From contig NC_092651.1 in the NCBI RefSeq assembly GCF_032118995.1, forward strand, positions 16,121,349-16,185,348: a stretch of 64,000 bases of DNA, read 5' to 3'. Positions 10,030 to 22,300 of this stretch are shown in pieces. This DNA comes from Asterias amurensis (Eukaryota > Echinodermata > Asteroidea > Forcipulatida > Asteriidae). The translations under genes were made by a program, and so were the position numbers. Under the pieces are notes generated by a model that did not search any database, was not told the origin of the DNA, and saw only the letters and a program-made list of their open reading frames with translations. Position 1 is the stretch's first letter. Each line of letters begins with the position of its first letter.

Positions 10030-11590
10030 GCTCAATTATAACATTCATCAGAATTATGCCAATGTCAACTTCTTGCCAATCAGTATACCTTCTGTTTCAA
10101 ATTAACACAATTATAATTTAGGCATTACCTCAGTCCATCAGAGCAAGGACAACGACATGCTAAAGTCCAACCAAAGGATAACACGTTTCATCAACTCTTG
10201 TTCTGCACATTCCTTCCATTTCGCCTTTACTACAAACTATTCGATGTTCGCTGAGGTCCTGTGTGGATAGGATATTCTGTCCTCTAATATGGAGTACAAA
10301 CTTCTTCTAAAAACACCCTCTTTTTGGCTCCTCCTCATGTTTATTACTCGTATGGGGGACAGAATTTCCGATTTCCGACGGACATTCCCTGGGAGACCGG
10401 AACCACTGGTACAAATTATACACAAGTATAGTTAATGAAGTTTTATAGTTAAAATTGAGACAGTTTTGCATGCGTACAAATAATTTGAAATACTGGCAGA
10501 TGGTGCTTCAACTTCTTCAAAAAATCAAAACCGCTCTCTTGTATTGAACATAACGGGCATATAACTATATCCAACTCAATCAAATAAGAAACAGCAACTC
10601 ACAATTCAAGAAGGGGAGGGGGGGGGGGGGGTTCTTGTACTTCCCACAAGGGACGGAGTCAAAATATGGAAGAGAGCATTTTTCATAAATGAGTTGATGA
10701 CACAAAGATAATGCAGACTTTATGATTGATGTCTCTTGAGTCAGTTCATGTTAACCCAAGTGGAAATCTACTGAGAAAAGAATTTAAATTATTGCCAGAT
10801 GGTGCTTCAACAATTCTTAAAATATTTGTTTTAAATTGCTGTAGGGAGATCATGATTCCCATGTGATGAAAGAGATTGGCATAATTATACACTGTGTCCA
10901 ACTCAATAAAACAGACAAACATCAAACAGACACCAAAGATCATTGAATTCACATTTTGTTGTTACCAGTGTAGCAGGTTAATTTTGTATACATATTTCAA
11001 AACAGACCTTCATCAGGGATTGTCTGAAGTTTTGGTGTCTTCACCCCCTCCTCCCTAACAAAAAGAAAAAACTTTGGACAGCTCACAACTATTGTGACAT
11101 TATTATTGTAGATTGTCACAATATGGTGAGCTGACAATAACATTTTATGTTGTCTTCTTGAGGGAGGGGGGGGGCGTGTTTTGGGACAAAACGTCTGATG
11201 ACGCCCTGTTTTGACTCACACCAAACATACGGGCTCAACTGAATAACATAATACCCATGATTTAGGAAGTGCATTCTAGTTTGTTATGCTCTGATCGTCT
11301 TCTTGACTCTGATGCTGCATGTTAAAGTACAGTATCGTTATATAAATGTTGACCCGCTGATTTTGTTTTTGTTAAGGAGAAATATTCTTTTATTCTCTTT
11401 CCCTGTGTTTCATCTGACTTTAGCTTCTTTAGAGATCCACTTTGTACATCGTGGACCCCAGGGCTGAATTTTCCAGGCGATCAACATGGCTGCCAAGTGT
11501 TAACGTGATTAAAACTACCAAAGTTCATGACATAAGCTGAGTCCCTCTCTCTCTCTCTAAAAGCCAGCAGGAGGCTTTATACAAACAGTG
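10030..11590. repeat. Repeat-rich interval, including a 470-bp repeat at 10493-10960
   Basis: No gene seen. 10493-10960 is a direct relative of 24845-25285; the best conserved part runs from GTCTCTTGAGTCAG to TGCCAGATGGTGCTTCAAC. 10288-10400 belongs to the TATGGGGGACA repeat also found at 4.2 and 4.8 kb. There is a G-run at about 10614-10632 and another near 11164-11173. A TTTATT (AATAAA on the minus strand) near 11387 could serve the sushi gene. Confidence 0.55.
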
Positions 11591-11599
11591 CCCAATGTC

Positions 11600-11675
11600 T
11601 TGATACTGTTTATCAACATTTGTTTTCTCATCCTTTTAAAAAGGATGAGAATAAAAATGTTGATAAACAGTATCA
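11600..11675. repeat. 76-bp near-perfect hairpin
   Basis: TTGATACTGTTTATCAACAT followed by its complement around a centre of CATCCTTTTAAAAAGGATG at about 11635. It lies some 130 bp past the stop codon of the minus-strand sushi gene, so it may be in that gene's 3' untranslated region. It could be a tiny palindromic transposon or a transcribed hairpin. Confidence 0.6.
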
Positions 11676-11807
11676 ACATAAAATTATTGTCTTGTTGGTG
11701 TTGCTTTTACAAAAATTGTCATAACTGTATGGATTTAACATTAACATTGTTGAATGATACAATAGGCCATATAATGTCTACATCGGTTTTCATGTTAAAA
11801 TTACGAT

Positions 11808-14572
11808 TTAAACCATGATATCTTGCAGACAACTTGGGTAAGCTTCACTCCAAGCTCCATTTTTACATGTGACCATGCTTGGTCCAATCAACTGGTAGCC
11901 CTGTAGACACTTGAAATATTGTATGTTACCATGACCTCTACTTCCATTGGTTTGTGAATTTGATGGGGATTCACCTACTTCGCAATCAGCTGAAACAAAA
12001 TGGAAACGAATTTACTACTAAAACATACTTTTTTCTTATACAAAAAGAAGAGTCAGGGAACAGGAACAATACAGAATTGGTATGAAAAAAACTCGTTTAA
12101 GATAACAGATTTGCATAAAACTTATACCGTCTAATGAGATGAAGTATTTCTGTCTTAAACCAATTTCCCGTGTGGAGTTTATCGCTCTGCCAACGTTTTA
12201 CTCATTTAAAAACAAATTGATGTCATGCAAAATGTGTTATCGGTTTTCACTATTTTCTCGTGACCCAGATGGCCGATCGATCTCAAACTTCTCAAACTTC
12301 TACAGGTTTGTCAGATTATGTATGATGGTGGATTTTATAAAGTAAGCAAAAGTTTGTTAGCAAAAAAAGAAAAAAACAAAAAAACAGTTCTGTTGTGTTC
12401 CTCTAAATAACAATTTTTAAAAAGCATTGCGATTTTACTGAATAATCTCTAAGACTCATCGGTAGAATTTGCATAAATGGCAAGAAAACAAAATACGTGA
12501 TTTACATGAAAATAATCTCATCCAGGCACTATGTTTTTCAAAATTTACTCAGAAACTTTTTAGGGGCTTACCGAAACAAGATGGCGTCTCGTGGTTCCAT
12601 TGTCCATCCATACATGTGACTGCTCTAGCGCCTACCAAGCTGTAACCATGGTTACATTGAAAGTGAGCTACACTTCCATATTTGCCTTGTTTAGTGGAGA
12701 CATCACCGTTAGCAGGGGCTTCTAGAGAATCACAATCAGCTGTTGAAATAATAAATATCAAGAGTTAATAGATGGAAATTTGCATCGGGGATAACGAATA
12801 TTAATTTTGGTTTTACCCATTTTAAAGGAACACGTTGCCTTGGATCGGTCGAGTTGGTCTTTGAAAAGCGTTTTTTGACCGTTTATTATAAAATGCATAT
12901 GGTTAGAAAGATGATGTAAAAGTAGAATACAATGATCTACACAAATATGCCTCGAAATTGTACGGTTTTCCTTTTACCTCGTCCAATAACACGGTCGGCC
13001 ATTTATAGGAGTCAAAATTTTGACCCCCATAAATGGCCGACCGTGATAGTTCGCGACGTAAAAAGAAAACCGTGCAATTTTGAGAGATACTTGTGTGGAT
13101 CATTATATTCTACTTTTAAAACATCTTTCTAACCATATACATTTCATAACAAACGGTTTCAAACGCTTTTTATAGACCAACTCGTCCGATCCAAGACAAT
13201 GTGTTCCTTTAAGGTAAGACACTGCTCTAGAATCATAATGATCTTGGGTTCGAATCCCACCCGAGTAATATTATGCCTGTGATTTTGTTCGCAGAGCTCG
13301 GTAAAGTACTGACCCAGTGCTAACACACATCGGTGTGTGTTTGGGTAAAAACCAAAATTGAAATTGTAACTAAATCTCTCATAGCACCCCTCATCAAGAT
13401 TAGCGTCTCACAATTTGTTGAGGATTTGTCATGGTTTGTACGGAGCTCTGGAAGTGCCATCCGACATGTTGGGATCCTGACATAATTATCTCCGGATGAC
13501 AACATCCTAAACGAAAATAAGTCGACATACCGAGATAATTATGTCGGGATGTCGACATCCCAAAAAAGGGATGACGTCTTCCTGTGCGATATTTAAAAAT
13601 ATACTCCACTCTATAAGAAAAGTTGAAGAGGAGATGGGACAAATTTAGGCTTCTAGGAAATGAACCTGGCACACCTGTTCTAAAGTGGTTCGAAGACGAA
13701 CTACGTTACTTCAGAGGGAGCCGTTTCTCACAATGTTTTATACTATACAGCTCTCCTGTGCTTGTTACCAAGTAAGTTTTTATGCGAACATTTATTTATG
13801 TACCAATAGTATCCAGTGCCTTTAAGATAATGACTTACCAATGCACTTCGGTACAGGCAGAGACCATTCTCCACTGCTCTGGCATACAGACACGGGGGAA
13901 CCAACCCTTTCAAATCCGTCGGGACACTCAAAATATACTTTGCTTCCAGTTGAAAATACAGACGGCCCCTGTCTCATTCCTCCCACTGGCATCCCCGGGT
14001 CTGGACATTCCACTGAAAACAAACAAGTGTTTGGTTTATTTTACACTCCCCTTTTAACTTAAAATATATATATATAAAAATACCCCTTAAAAACACAAAA
14101 ACACACGCAACAAACAAACAAACAAACAAACAAATGAACAAACAAAGAAAGTATTCGTAAAATATATGTTTTTGTTTACCTTGTGATCAACACAACTGTT
14201 ACACTTGCACCACGGTCAAGACATTAGTAAAAACAGCATTACGTAATAAAAAGAGACTCCATAAAGTGACAAGTAAACGCCTGAAACAGATCCGTGATTC
14301 TGTCTACATCTGTAAAGGCACAGGAAATTAAGTTGATCTGTCTGCCATCTTGAAATCTCCACTTCGCTGCTTATGTTAAACTTAGTTACCAGTTCATGTT
14401 TGTTGTGTTGTCATTTAGTCTTCGAGAAAGAGTCTGCTAGGGGTCGAAACGTCAGGTCATTAACTATTTTTTGCATCTTGAAACCATCTGAAAAAGTGTA
14501 CTCACCGTTTCCTTCTACGAACGCAGAGGCCAAACACAAAGCCACAAACACGACCATAGCAGTACCCAACAT
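11808..14572 (-). CDS. Secreted protein with three sushi (CCP) domains
   Basis: Four exons assembled from splice sites, all introns in phase 1: 14572-14506, 14012-13839, 12739-12572 and 11989-11808, giving 196 residues. Residues 1-22 form a signal peptide (MLGTAMVVFVALCLASAFVE). Each later exon encodes one complete sushi domain with four cysteines and the late tryptophan: residues 24-80 (ECPDPG to PKCIG), 82-136 (DCDSLE to PSCFG) and 138-193 (DCEVGE to PSCLQ). One domain per symmetrical phase-1 exon is the classic arrangement of complement-control modules. Proteins of this type bind complement proteins or other ligands outside the cell; this one has no transmembrane or enzyme domain. Orthology is unknown. 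A repeat copy ends 11 bases inside the intron after exon 2, and intron 2 holds a fold-back inside a SINE. Confidence 0.85.
12775..13345. mobile_element. tRNA-derived SINE split by a fold-back insertion
   Basis: The part at 13213-13345 carries GGTAAGACACTGCTCTAGAA, GGGTTCGAATCCC (polymerase III B-box) and ACACATCGGTGTGTGTTTGG. The other end, GCATCGGGGATAACGAATA, is at 12781. The 391-bp fold-back 12822-13212 separates them. Related copies are at 39752-39965 and 61596-61765. Confidence 0.65.
12822..13212. mobile_element. 391-bp fold-back MITE, TTAAAGGAACACG family
   Basis: It begins TTAAAGGAACACGTTGCC and ends with GTGTTCCTTTAA. The arms are complementary almost to the centre (about 13018, around GTCAAAATTTTGAC). 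A second full copy is at 60716-61108. TTAA at both ends suggests piggyBac-like insertion. Confidence 0.85.
13480..13545. repeat. Short inverted repeat
   Basis: GACATAATTATCTC at 13480 is repeated as its complement GAGATAATTATGTC ending near 13545, with further imperfect pairing outside (GGATCCT / GGGATGTC). It is in an intron of the sushi gene. Confidence 0.45.
13696..13826. mobile_element. GGCACTGGACAC-family MITE, right half
   Basis: Truncated copy starting at ACTACGTTACTTCAGAGGG and ending CAGTGCCTTTAA. Its end lies 11 bases downstream (in transcript sense) of the exon 2 donor of the sushi gene. Confidence 0.75.
14085..14155. repeat. Low-complexity CAAA repeat
   Basis: ACAAACAAACAAACAAAC-type simple repeat in intron 1 of the sushi gene. 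Confidence 0.8.
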
Positions 14573-15270
14573 TGCTCTCCGACTGATGTTTGTTAATTAA
14601 AAACCGAATCTTAAAAAAACAAAACTGTAGCTTAAAAAAATTACACTTTACTGGTTAGAAACTTATACGTGACTTGTGGATTGAATGGACGTCTTCAAAG
14701 ACGTCATGGGCCGATGGTCTTGTGTAAGAATGGAGGAAGGAAACGAGGTGGTACCAACCCCCTTTTATTTGATCTGCATTGTTATAGGTTGTCGTGTAGG
14801 TTGTCTCCAACCTTGCCATGGATTGGTGTACAATAGAGATGTTTGAGTTATGGATTAGTCAAATCGCGTATACAAGATGGTTTTGCAAACGTCATCCAAA
14901 TGTTTCCCCGACTCTTTCAAACGGACAATAAGAATATGTACTGTTACATTGGTTGTGCTGCTCTGTTTGAACATGGAGGTAGATTTGTCTACCTCCATGG
15001 TTTGAAGAGGTACAGGAAAAATATTCAGTGTTCGATCCTCACTACATGGCGCAATTTTATACAGCTAGCTGTTCAGCAGATAATTCTGCTTAGTAAAAAT
15101 ATGTTGTGCTAAGCACGAGTTGAGTAGGTACCAGTCGTAGCAGTATAAGCTGTATAATTGTAGTATTTTGGCTACTAAGCAATTTATATGGATTTGTTTC
15201 ATGTCAAATAAATGTAAATCTATTATCGCAGCTTGGATGTGTAATGTATTTGTGTAGAGCTCTCGTAAGA
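14573..15270. other. Upstream region of the sushi gene
   Basis: Contains the presumed promoter of the minus-strand sushi gene, without a clear TATA box. There is a small hairpin at 14973-15001 (CATGGAGGTAGA / TCTACCTCCATG) and, near 15060-15150, a degraded fragment of the CCCAATTTCATAAAGC / TGCTTAG repeat family. No gene seen. Confidence 0.4.
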
Positions 15271-15556
15271 TAAGGCACTGGACACGTTTGGTAAACTGTC
15301 AATGACCAGTATTCTCACTTAGTGTATCCCAAAATAACGAACCCGTGAACATTTGGGCTAATTTGGTCATCGAATGTGTAAGAAAATAATGAAAAAAGGC
15401 TTCAGCTGAAGTCTTTCTCAAAAACTATGTTACTTCAGAGGGAGCCGTTTCTCACAAGGTTTTATACTATGGACAGCCCTCCAATTGCTCATTACCAATT
15501 AAGTTTGTATGCTAACAATTATGTTTAGTAGTTACCAGTTTGTCAAGTGCCTTTAA
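15271..15556. mobile_element. GGCACTGGACAC-family MITE
   Basis: Starts TAAGGCACTGGACACGTTTG, contains TTACTTCAGAGGGAGCCG, and ends GTCAAGTGCCTTTAA. Confidence 0.8.
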
Positions 15557-16008
15557 AACATAACAATAATAAACGTAGCTAGAAATTATCTTGGTAATTT
15601 TACAATTTATTTCCAATTTCTACGACTAAGCAATTAACAGTTTCAACTTTCTTTTTATAGAATTTATTTTAAATTTAATGATATTTTATGTAACAAGTTT
15701 TTATATAATAATCAATGTCTGACACATATACACTGACAAATTCCTTATTGGCAATATGCAAGGATCATAATTACAGACTTAACAATTATATCAAAACCTG
15801 TCATTGCACGCTCTGCTCAAAAATAATTTACATCTTATATACATCAAACATCCTAGAGCAATTTTCTTGGCAACTAGTCAACACTACATAATTTTGTTTA
15901 ATTCACCATAACTGCATTTGTGTCGATTTAGATTGAATACTGCAGAGACACAGAGAGAGAAATTCCACAAAATAATGTTCTGTGTAGTAATCAGAGGTCG
16001 ATTTCAAA

Positions 16009-16137
16009 AAAAGTTATGACTATAGTCCTAGGACATATCAAAAACGTATAGCTAGTCCTAAGCTAGGACGAGTAACTCGTCCTACATGTAACTCGAGATA
16101 AGACTAGTCTTAACTCGTTGTGAAATAGACCCCTCTG
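16009..16137. mobile_element. GGTCGATTTC fold-back, longer member
   Basis: Starts GAGGTCGATTTCAAAAA and ends TTGTGAAATAGACCCC. The middle repeats the CTAGTCCTA / TAGGACTAG motif in both orientations. Related to 16358-16443. Confidence 0.6.
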
Positions 16138-16357
16138 GACAACTATCCATCCACTGCGCCATTGCATTTCCACATAGAGATATTGAAAACTTTTGCATGT
16201 AAGTTAACAAGAAATTTTTTTCATTTTAGTTTCCCTTGTGGAGTTCTTGGTTACTATCTTTCACAAAAATGTACAAACATAATTCCTTGCATATTTGATT
16301 TGCACAAATAACATGTGTGTATCTACTTGTTGGGTGGATTCTTTTCTTTTGAGAACT

Positions 16358-16443
16358 GGGGTCGATTTCACAAAGAGTTAGGACTAGTCTTATTTCGAGT
16401 TAGGACCAGTTGCTAGTCCTAACTCTTTGTGAAATCGACCACT
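16358..16443. mobile_element. 86-bp GGTCGATTTC fold-back
   Basis: GGGGTCGATTTCACAAAGAG with TTAGGACTAG, and the complement ending at 16443. A near-complete hairpin with a short loop. A tiny palindromic MITE. Confidence 0.75.
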
Positions 16444-17204
16444 GGTCTTGCTATTGGTATTCTAACACTGCTGAGTAGATATACAATACACATGGTGTTT
16501 ACCACAAACCAAATATACATTAAAACCTCGCCATGCAATGACTCGAATCCCATATCATTCCATGCCTTGAAAAAAACCCACACAAAAACCAGGATAATGT
16601 AACAGCTTCAATCACTTTTCCATCAGGTGAACAGTAGACAGGAATTATTAGCATTGTTTGTTTATTTAGTTATTTATTGTGGTGGGGGAAGGGGCAGGGG
16701 GATATATAAAGAAAACGTACATGGCACTGCACTGCCTGTGGCACAGCCACACATATGGGAGAGGGAGTGGAGTCTGGAATTTGAAGGCCCAATTTAAGCT
16801 GTTTTGTGCACCATTCTTGCGCTTTGCTAGTTGCACAGTTACTAAGCGGACAATCAACCCCTCAATTAAAAGGATTAAGCTTTTATGAATAAAGCAAAAC
16901 AAAACTTTCGACTAAATGTCACACCCTCTCAGCAGGCTTGTTGTTAACCCATTTATCTCCTTTACCAAAACATCTCTTGTACAACCAACCACAGGTCTAC
17001 TTTCAGGAGAACCAATTAAAGTGTTGACTCTACACTGAAACCTCTGATCCCCTATATAAATAGACTCTCTTCAGTCTCCTGACGATGACTAGAGCAAGCT
17101 AGTTGAAACGTTGATACCTATTAAGAACTAACTCTGTGGTAGTGCAGTTATTAACAATCTAAAGTAGTAGTCCCAGCCGATTTTCTACCTTCAACACAGG
17201 TAGT

Positions 17205-17340
17205 AGTTAAAAAGCAGGACAGTTCTTTTCAGAACTGAGAAGTCTCCCGAAAAAAGAAAAAAAAATCTACTCTGCAGTAGTAGAATATAATTATAGCAAG
17301 ACAGTTCTCTAAAGAACAAACTCTACCTGGCAAGTAGATA
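17205..17340. repeat. Copy of the TTCTACTACTGCGGAGTAG inverted-repeat family
   Basis: Shares GCAGGACAGTTCTTTTCAGA, GAGAAGTCTCCCGA and TAGTAGAATA with AGCAAGACA with the fuller copy at 18188-18374. Confidence 0.55.
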
Positions 17341-18187
17341 CACACATGGTGTTACTGCAAACCAAATATATATCTCCTGTAAATGTATAAATATTTGTTA
17401 CCACTGGTTTGTTGGTAACAACAGTGCATCATAATAAAAATGAGTTGAACTTTGAATAGGGCTGCAACATATCACTTGAAAACATAAATGCGTATTAAAA
17501 GAAGACAAAGGTAGAAACAATGAGGCAATTATTGTCCGATTAATTTACACAGCTATCCCATCTATCAAGTAAAAAAGTATACTAATAAAGCGTTCAGTAT
17601 TTTCTTGATGATGCATTGTCACTTAAATATCTTGTGTTACACGACCAACACAAGTGACTGTAACATGCAACAAGCCTTCGGGTGTAATACATGCAACCTA
17701 TGTCACAGTCAGAGGAAATAGAGGCCTAACAGGTTGATTGATTGGATAAATTTCATGACTCTTTAACGTTTTTTTCTTTTAACATAAGTAGTGGAATATA
17801 ATATAATTCATTTTTCTAAATTCAGTTTCAAATTCATTATATATGAAACATAGGGAATAAATGTAGATATCTAATACTTTCAAGTTGTTTATAACATTTA
17901 TTATTTGACAGTTCAAAGATATATGGCAACAATTTACCTCGGAGTTTTGATGGTCTATCTTAATAAATGAACTCATTCTGACTACTGATATTTGTCAGAA
18001 CAACACTCTAGAATTTTTACCTTGTGGCTGTTACAAAGTCCTGCAAGAAGTACATAGTTTGGCGAAATACCTTGTGCACAGATAAATAGAAACAATATCA
18101 AACCTGATAACTTCAGACATGAACAACTAACATATAATAATGTATCACTCATTGTATAATTTGGTTTGGGGTAACACCGTAGACTGG

Positions 18188-18374
18188 CTAGATTATGTTC
18201 TTTTGAGAACTTGTCTTGCTTTATTCTACTACTGCGGAGTAGATTTTTGTTGACATTTTGGAGACTTTCCAGTTAGCAGGACAGTTCTTTTCAGAACCGA
18301 GAAGTCTCCCGAATTCCCCCAAATCTACTCCGCAATAGTAGAATACATAGCAAGACAACAAGTTCTCAAAAGAA
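18188..18374. mobile_element. 187-bp inverted-repeat element
   Basis: Left arm TAGATTATGTTCTTTTGAGA, CTTGTCTTGCT, TTCTACTACTGCGGAGTAG. The right arm is the complement ending AAGAACATAATCTA. A related copy is at 17205-17340. Non-coding. Confidence 0.7.
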
Positions 18375-19169
18375 CATAATCTACCCAAAAAATATATTGC
18401 TTATTAATTGTGCATTGCTAAGCAAAAGTCAATTAGAGCAACTTAAATACAGTACAAAAACCTTTTTTTTAACTTTTTATTTATTGATTCATTTGTCTTT
18501 TTTTTTGTTACTGATGATGGTCAGCAGGCCTGACTTTCACACAATTACATTTGAATGCTGCAACTGTTGTCTGAACTTATGGTCTGCCTGCCTTTCTATC
18601 ATGTGAGAATTCCTTTAATTCTGCATAAAGTAACTACTACACCAATCGACTTGGTACTATTTGACCGATTTCATGACTTTGCACTGAAGAAGCAGGTTTA
18701 CCTATTATCTATCAATTCAGTTGACAATATGCATTAACTGGCAGTTGCCAAATAAGGGCATTGTCAGCAGGTTACTTGTTATGATACTAAACCAAGCACT
18801 CATACACTTGCACATGCTTTAACTGGCAGTCTGTTTTTAAATACTACAAAGAAAAGCTAAATATATCCATGTGCATCTGGCCTGTTTTCTGTTAAACAGT
18901 GCCAAGCAAAACATTCGAGTTTAGCAGATTCTACGACATGAAGAAGCTACACGTGCCAGCTAAACTTTCAAAGAAAATATGTCGGATCTACCTTACAGTC
19001 AGTCTGCTTAATAGCTTAACAAAACCATGAGTTCAGTTTCTTCTGAGCAAAATCTGTGAAATGGGAGACTTTTGGGCAGTCCTTTTTAACAGTTCTCGCC
19101 AGTAGTGCCCAGCTTAAACCTACACGAGCAATACTGAGAATTTGCGCGCATGCTCAGAGCCACAAAAAA

Positions 19170-19345
19170 GGACTGTAAAGTCTAAGTCACACTACAGCTA
19201 TAACGGAAACGATAACAAGCACGACGCAAAGAGAACGCATCCGTACTATTGGTCGAATGAGCGTGTGCGAATTCTGCGTGGAACAGTTCAACCAATAGAA
19301 TGTGTTCTCTTTCGTTATCGCTGCAGTGTGACTCAGCCTTTATGT
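19170..19345. mobile_element. Palindromic MITE, CACACTGCAGCGATAACG family
   Basis: Left arm AAGTCACACTACAGCTATAA with CGGAAACGATAAC; right arm TTCGTTATCGCTGCAGTGTG with ACTC. A second copy at 56826-56996 also contains TTCTGCGTGGA and CCAATGAA-like internal sequence. Confidence 0.65.
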
Positions 19346-19387
19346 CTGACTCAAATGTCTCCCACTGGAGCTTGCTTGAAACCTTCT

Positions 19388-22300
19388 TCATTCGTGAATC
19401 TCATTAATTAGGTTATCCAACCTGGGTTCGAACATAGAGCCAGGAGATGGAGAGGATGCATGTGAGGTTGGAGATTGTGGTGCTGGGTCCGATGATCCCA
19501 ACTTGAGCTCTCTATAACACGGCCTGCAAACAGCCACGGGACGCTCATAGAAATGGCCTGGCAGGAACGTTTGCTTGTCAATACATCTGATACAGAATAC
19601 TTCACCACACTTCCAGCAATGATACTGCAGATTATATAAAAACAAAATAATGAGACAATCAGGTAACGGTAAAATACAACAATGGCACAAGAACAAATAT
19701 CACCTTGCAAAAACAAAACACACAACAGCAAAAAACAAAACAAAACAACTACACAGACAGACAAACAAGGTTGAACATAAAATAGCCTCATTTAAAAAGA
19801 TTAATTACTAAGTTGGATGATTTGCAAACATTATACAAGCAAATCCTACACAGTCAGGTTTCAACTTTTTGTTCTTGCATAGTCGCAGAATATATAATAA
19901 TTTCACTCACTGAGTCTCAAGACTCATGAAATCGAAGAGTCCAGATTTCTGCAACAGTGCACTCAAATGCGTCCAATATTTGTATATCAATTCCCCAAGG
20001 CACTGGACACCTTTGTTAGTTGTCAAAGACCAGGGTATCCCAACATATGAGAGAATAATGAAAGAAAAAACACCCTTATTGCACAAATGTGTGTGCTTTC
20101 AGATGCCTAATGAAAGGCTATCAGGCCTGCCGTCTTTTAATATTTGAACGAGAAATTACCTCTTTCTCAAAAACTTTGTTACTTCTGAGGGAGCCGTTTT
20201 ACACAATGTTTTATACTATCAACAGCTCTCCATTGCTCGTTACCAAGTAAGGTTTTATGCTAACAATTATTTTGAGTAATTACTAATAGTGTCCAGTGCC
20301 TTTAACTAGAAGGTCAACTGTGTCCTCACCTTCCGACTGAAGTGATCAAAAGGAGTTGAGCACACACATTGACGTATATTCCTGAAGCCCCTCCAGTGGA
20401 GGCTGACTGACTCCACTGCCTCAGCAAGAAGCGACGCTGACATGATTTCTCCACTGTCTTCCCTCCTTATCACCAAGGGCTTACTCGAGGAGTTGAGGTC
20501 TCTGCCTTCTTGCCGGTGATCTTTCATTGCACTTTGATTATTTTCAAGAGTTTTGTTATCGGGCTGGTCTGTGGTGTCGATTTCCTTCTCAGACTCTTGA
20601 GAATCGGAACTGCTCTCGAGTGAATTGATTTCTGGTAATGACGAAGCTTTGCCATCCATTATGTCGGAGGCGTCATCCTCATCCTCATCTTTGATACCAA
20701 GCACCTCCTTTAAATTTGTGACTTTCTAAATATTGAAAAACAAAACAAAAACAACTTGATTAGATCTTTTTGAGACAATATGTTTTTACACAGTGATTCC
20801 AAGAAAAGTCCCTTAAAGGGAAGGTATGCATTGTGTGATCGATCTTTGAAAAAATGGCAATAAAAACCTTTGGTGAGAAGCCCAAGTTTGATAGCGTAGA
20901 AGGATTGCAATACGTGTCATCGACCGCCGTCTTTGATGTATCAACAAGGGAAAGTGCACGCGCACACACAAGCACTTTTCCATTGTTAATACATCAAAAT
21001 GCCGGTCGATGACGCGTATTGCAATCCACTTATAGAGCATTTTGAAAACATAATGAAATGTGGTTACGTAAACAAATAACAGTGTTTATGCCCTAAGTTT
21101 TAGACTGAGAGAGTTTTCCTATTAGGAATTGGATTATCATTCCTGCGTAGACATTGCTTCAGGTTTTTGGGCGATATCTCAAAAACAAGACCACATTTTG
21201 AATCAGTTAAACCCTAGCAGAGTCTGTCTCGAAGGCTAAATGACAACACAACAAACATGAACATGGTTAGTAAGTGTAACATAAGCAGTGAAGTGGAAAT
21301 ACATGAATAGAGAGAGAGAGAGTCAGAAATAACACAGAAAAGAGCAAGGGGTAAACAATGGATAGGGAGAAAAAGGGGGAGGGGTAATCAGTTTGCAACA
21401 TTCTATTTTTTCTGTAATTGTGTACATCTACATTTACAAAGGTGTGGATTAAAATAATCAAGTTACAAAAAAAGGGTTTAAAAGTCAAAATCGACCCAAT
21501 TTCATAAAGACAATATTGCTTAACAATTTTCTGCTAAGTACAGAAGTAGGGATGAGCAGGATACCAGTCACATTCAGTACATGTTGAATGGTAGTTTGGT
21601 TGGTAACCTTATTCTGGTAAGCATAATTTTCTTATGCATATCTACTTGCTGTGCTTAATCAGCTCTAGTCAAAATCACAACTTGTTATTACAACTCACAT
21701 CTTCAAGGAACTTGACGTGGTCAGACAGAGATGAGCTGTGGTCCTTCATGGCATTCAGGATATCAGCAATAGGCTCTCTTGGATGTACTCCATTGTCATA
21801 GCGATTGTACATACCTCTCCAAAACCTTAACATCAAAACAGAGTTAATAGATGTTAAATTTGCATCAATTAAAAGTTTAAAACAACTGTTTATGATTTTT
21901 TTTTTTAGCGAAAATACAATTATCAAATAATGAGCATAAACACATAAAATCAAACTTTTTGATGTAATGTACTCTTTCTTCCGACAAAATGTACACGAAG
22001 AGTAGGGCAACTAGTGATTGCTTGGTCGAGTCGCGACTACTGCTTTTTAACTACTCGGTTAATCGTGCCGCCACACCTACTTCAAAAATAGCTGCGACTA
22101 CCTGCTTGGTGAACCAATTGTGTTACTCAAGACTATTCACGACAACATAATTTACTTGGAAACACAATCAGACATCACTGACACAATCCTTCAATCCATT
22201 CAGCATGAATTTTACTATATTGCGCTTGCAGCAAACAATATGCCACAATGCATCTTAGGAATTTAAAATTAGCCGCGACTACTGTCAAAGTCGTGACTGT

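Larger units (their letters stand above)
15557..19387. other. Gene-free interval; possible MTMR 3' untranslated region
   Basis: Downstream of the myotubularin stop codon at 19388. Several minus-strand AATAAA candidates exist (for example TTTATT near 16669) but none stands out. It holds two GGTCGATTTC fold-backs (16009-16137, 16358-16443), an inverted-repeat family at 17205-17340 and 18188-18374, and a GATAACG-type MITE at 19170-19345. The remainder shows nothing recognisable. Confidence 0.4.

Noticed and set aside
13213-13345. Possible tRNA gene (GGTTCGAATCCC box)
   Set aside because: The flanking stems do not form a complete cloverleaf and related sequence occurs at 39.8 and 61.6 kb, so it is a tRNA-derived SINE.
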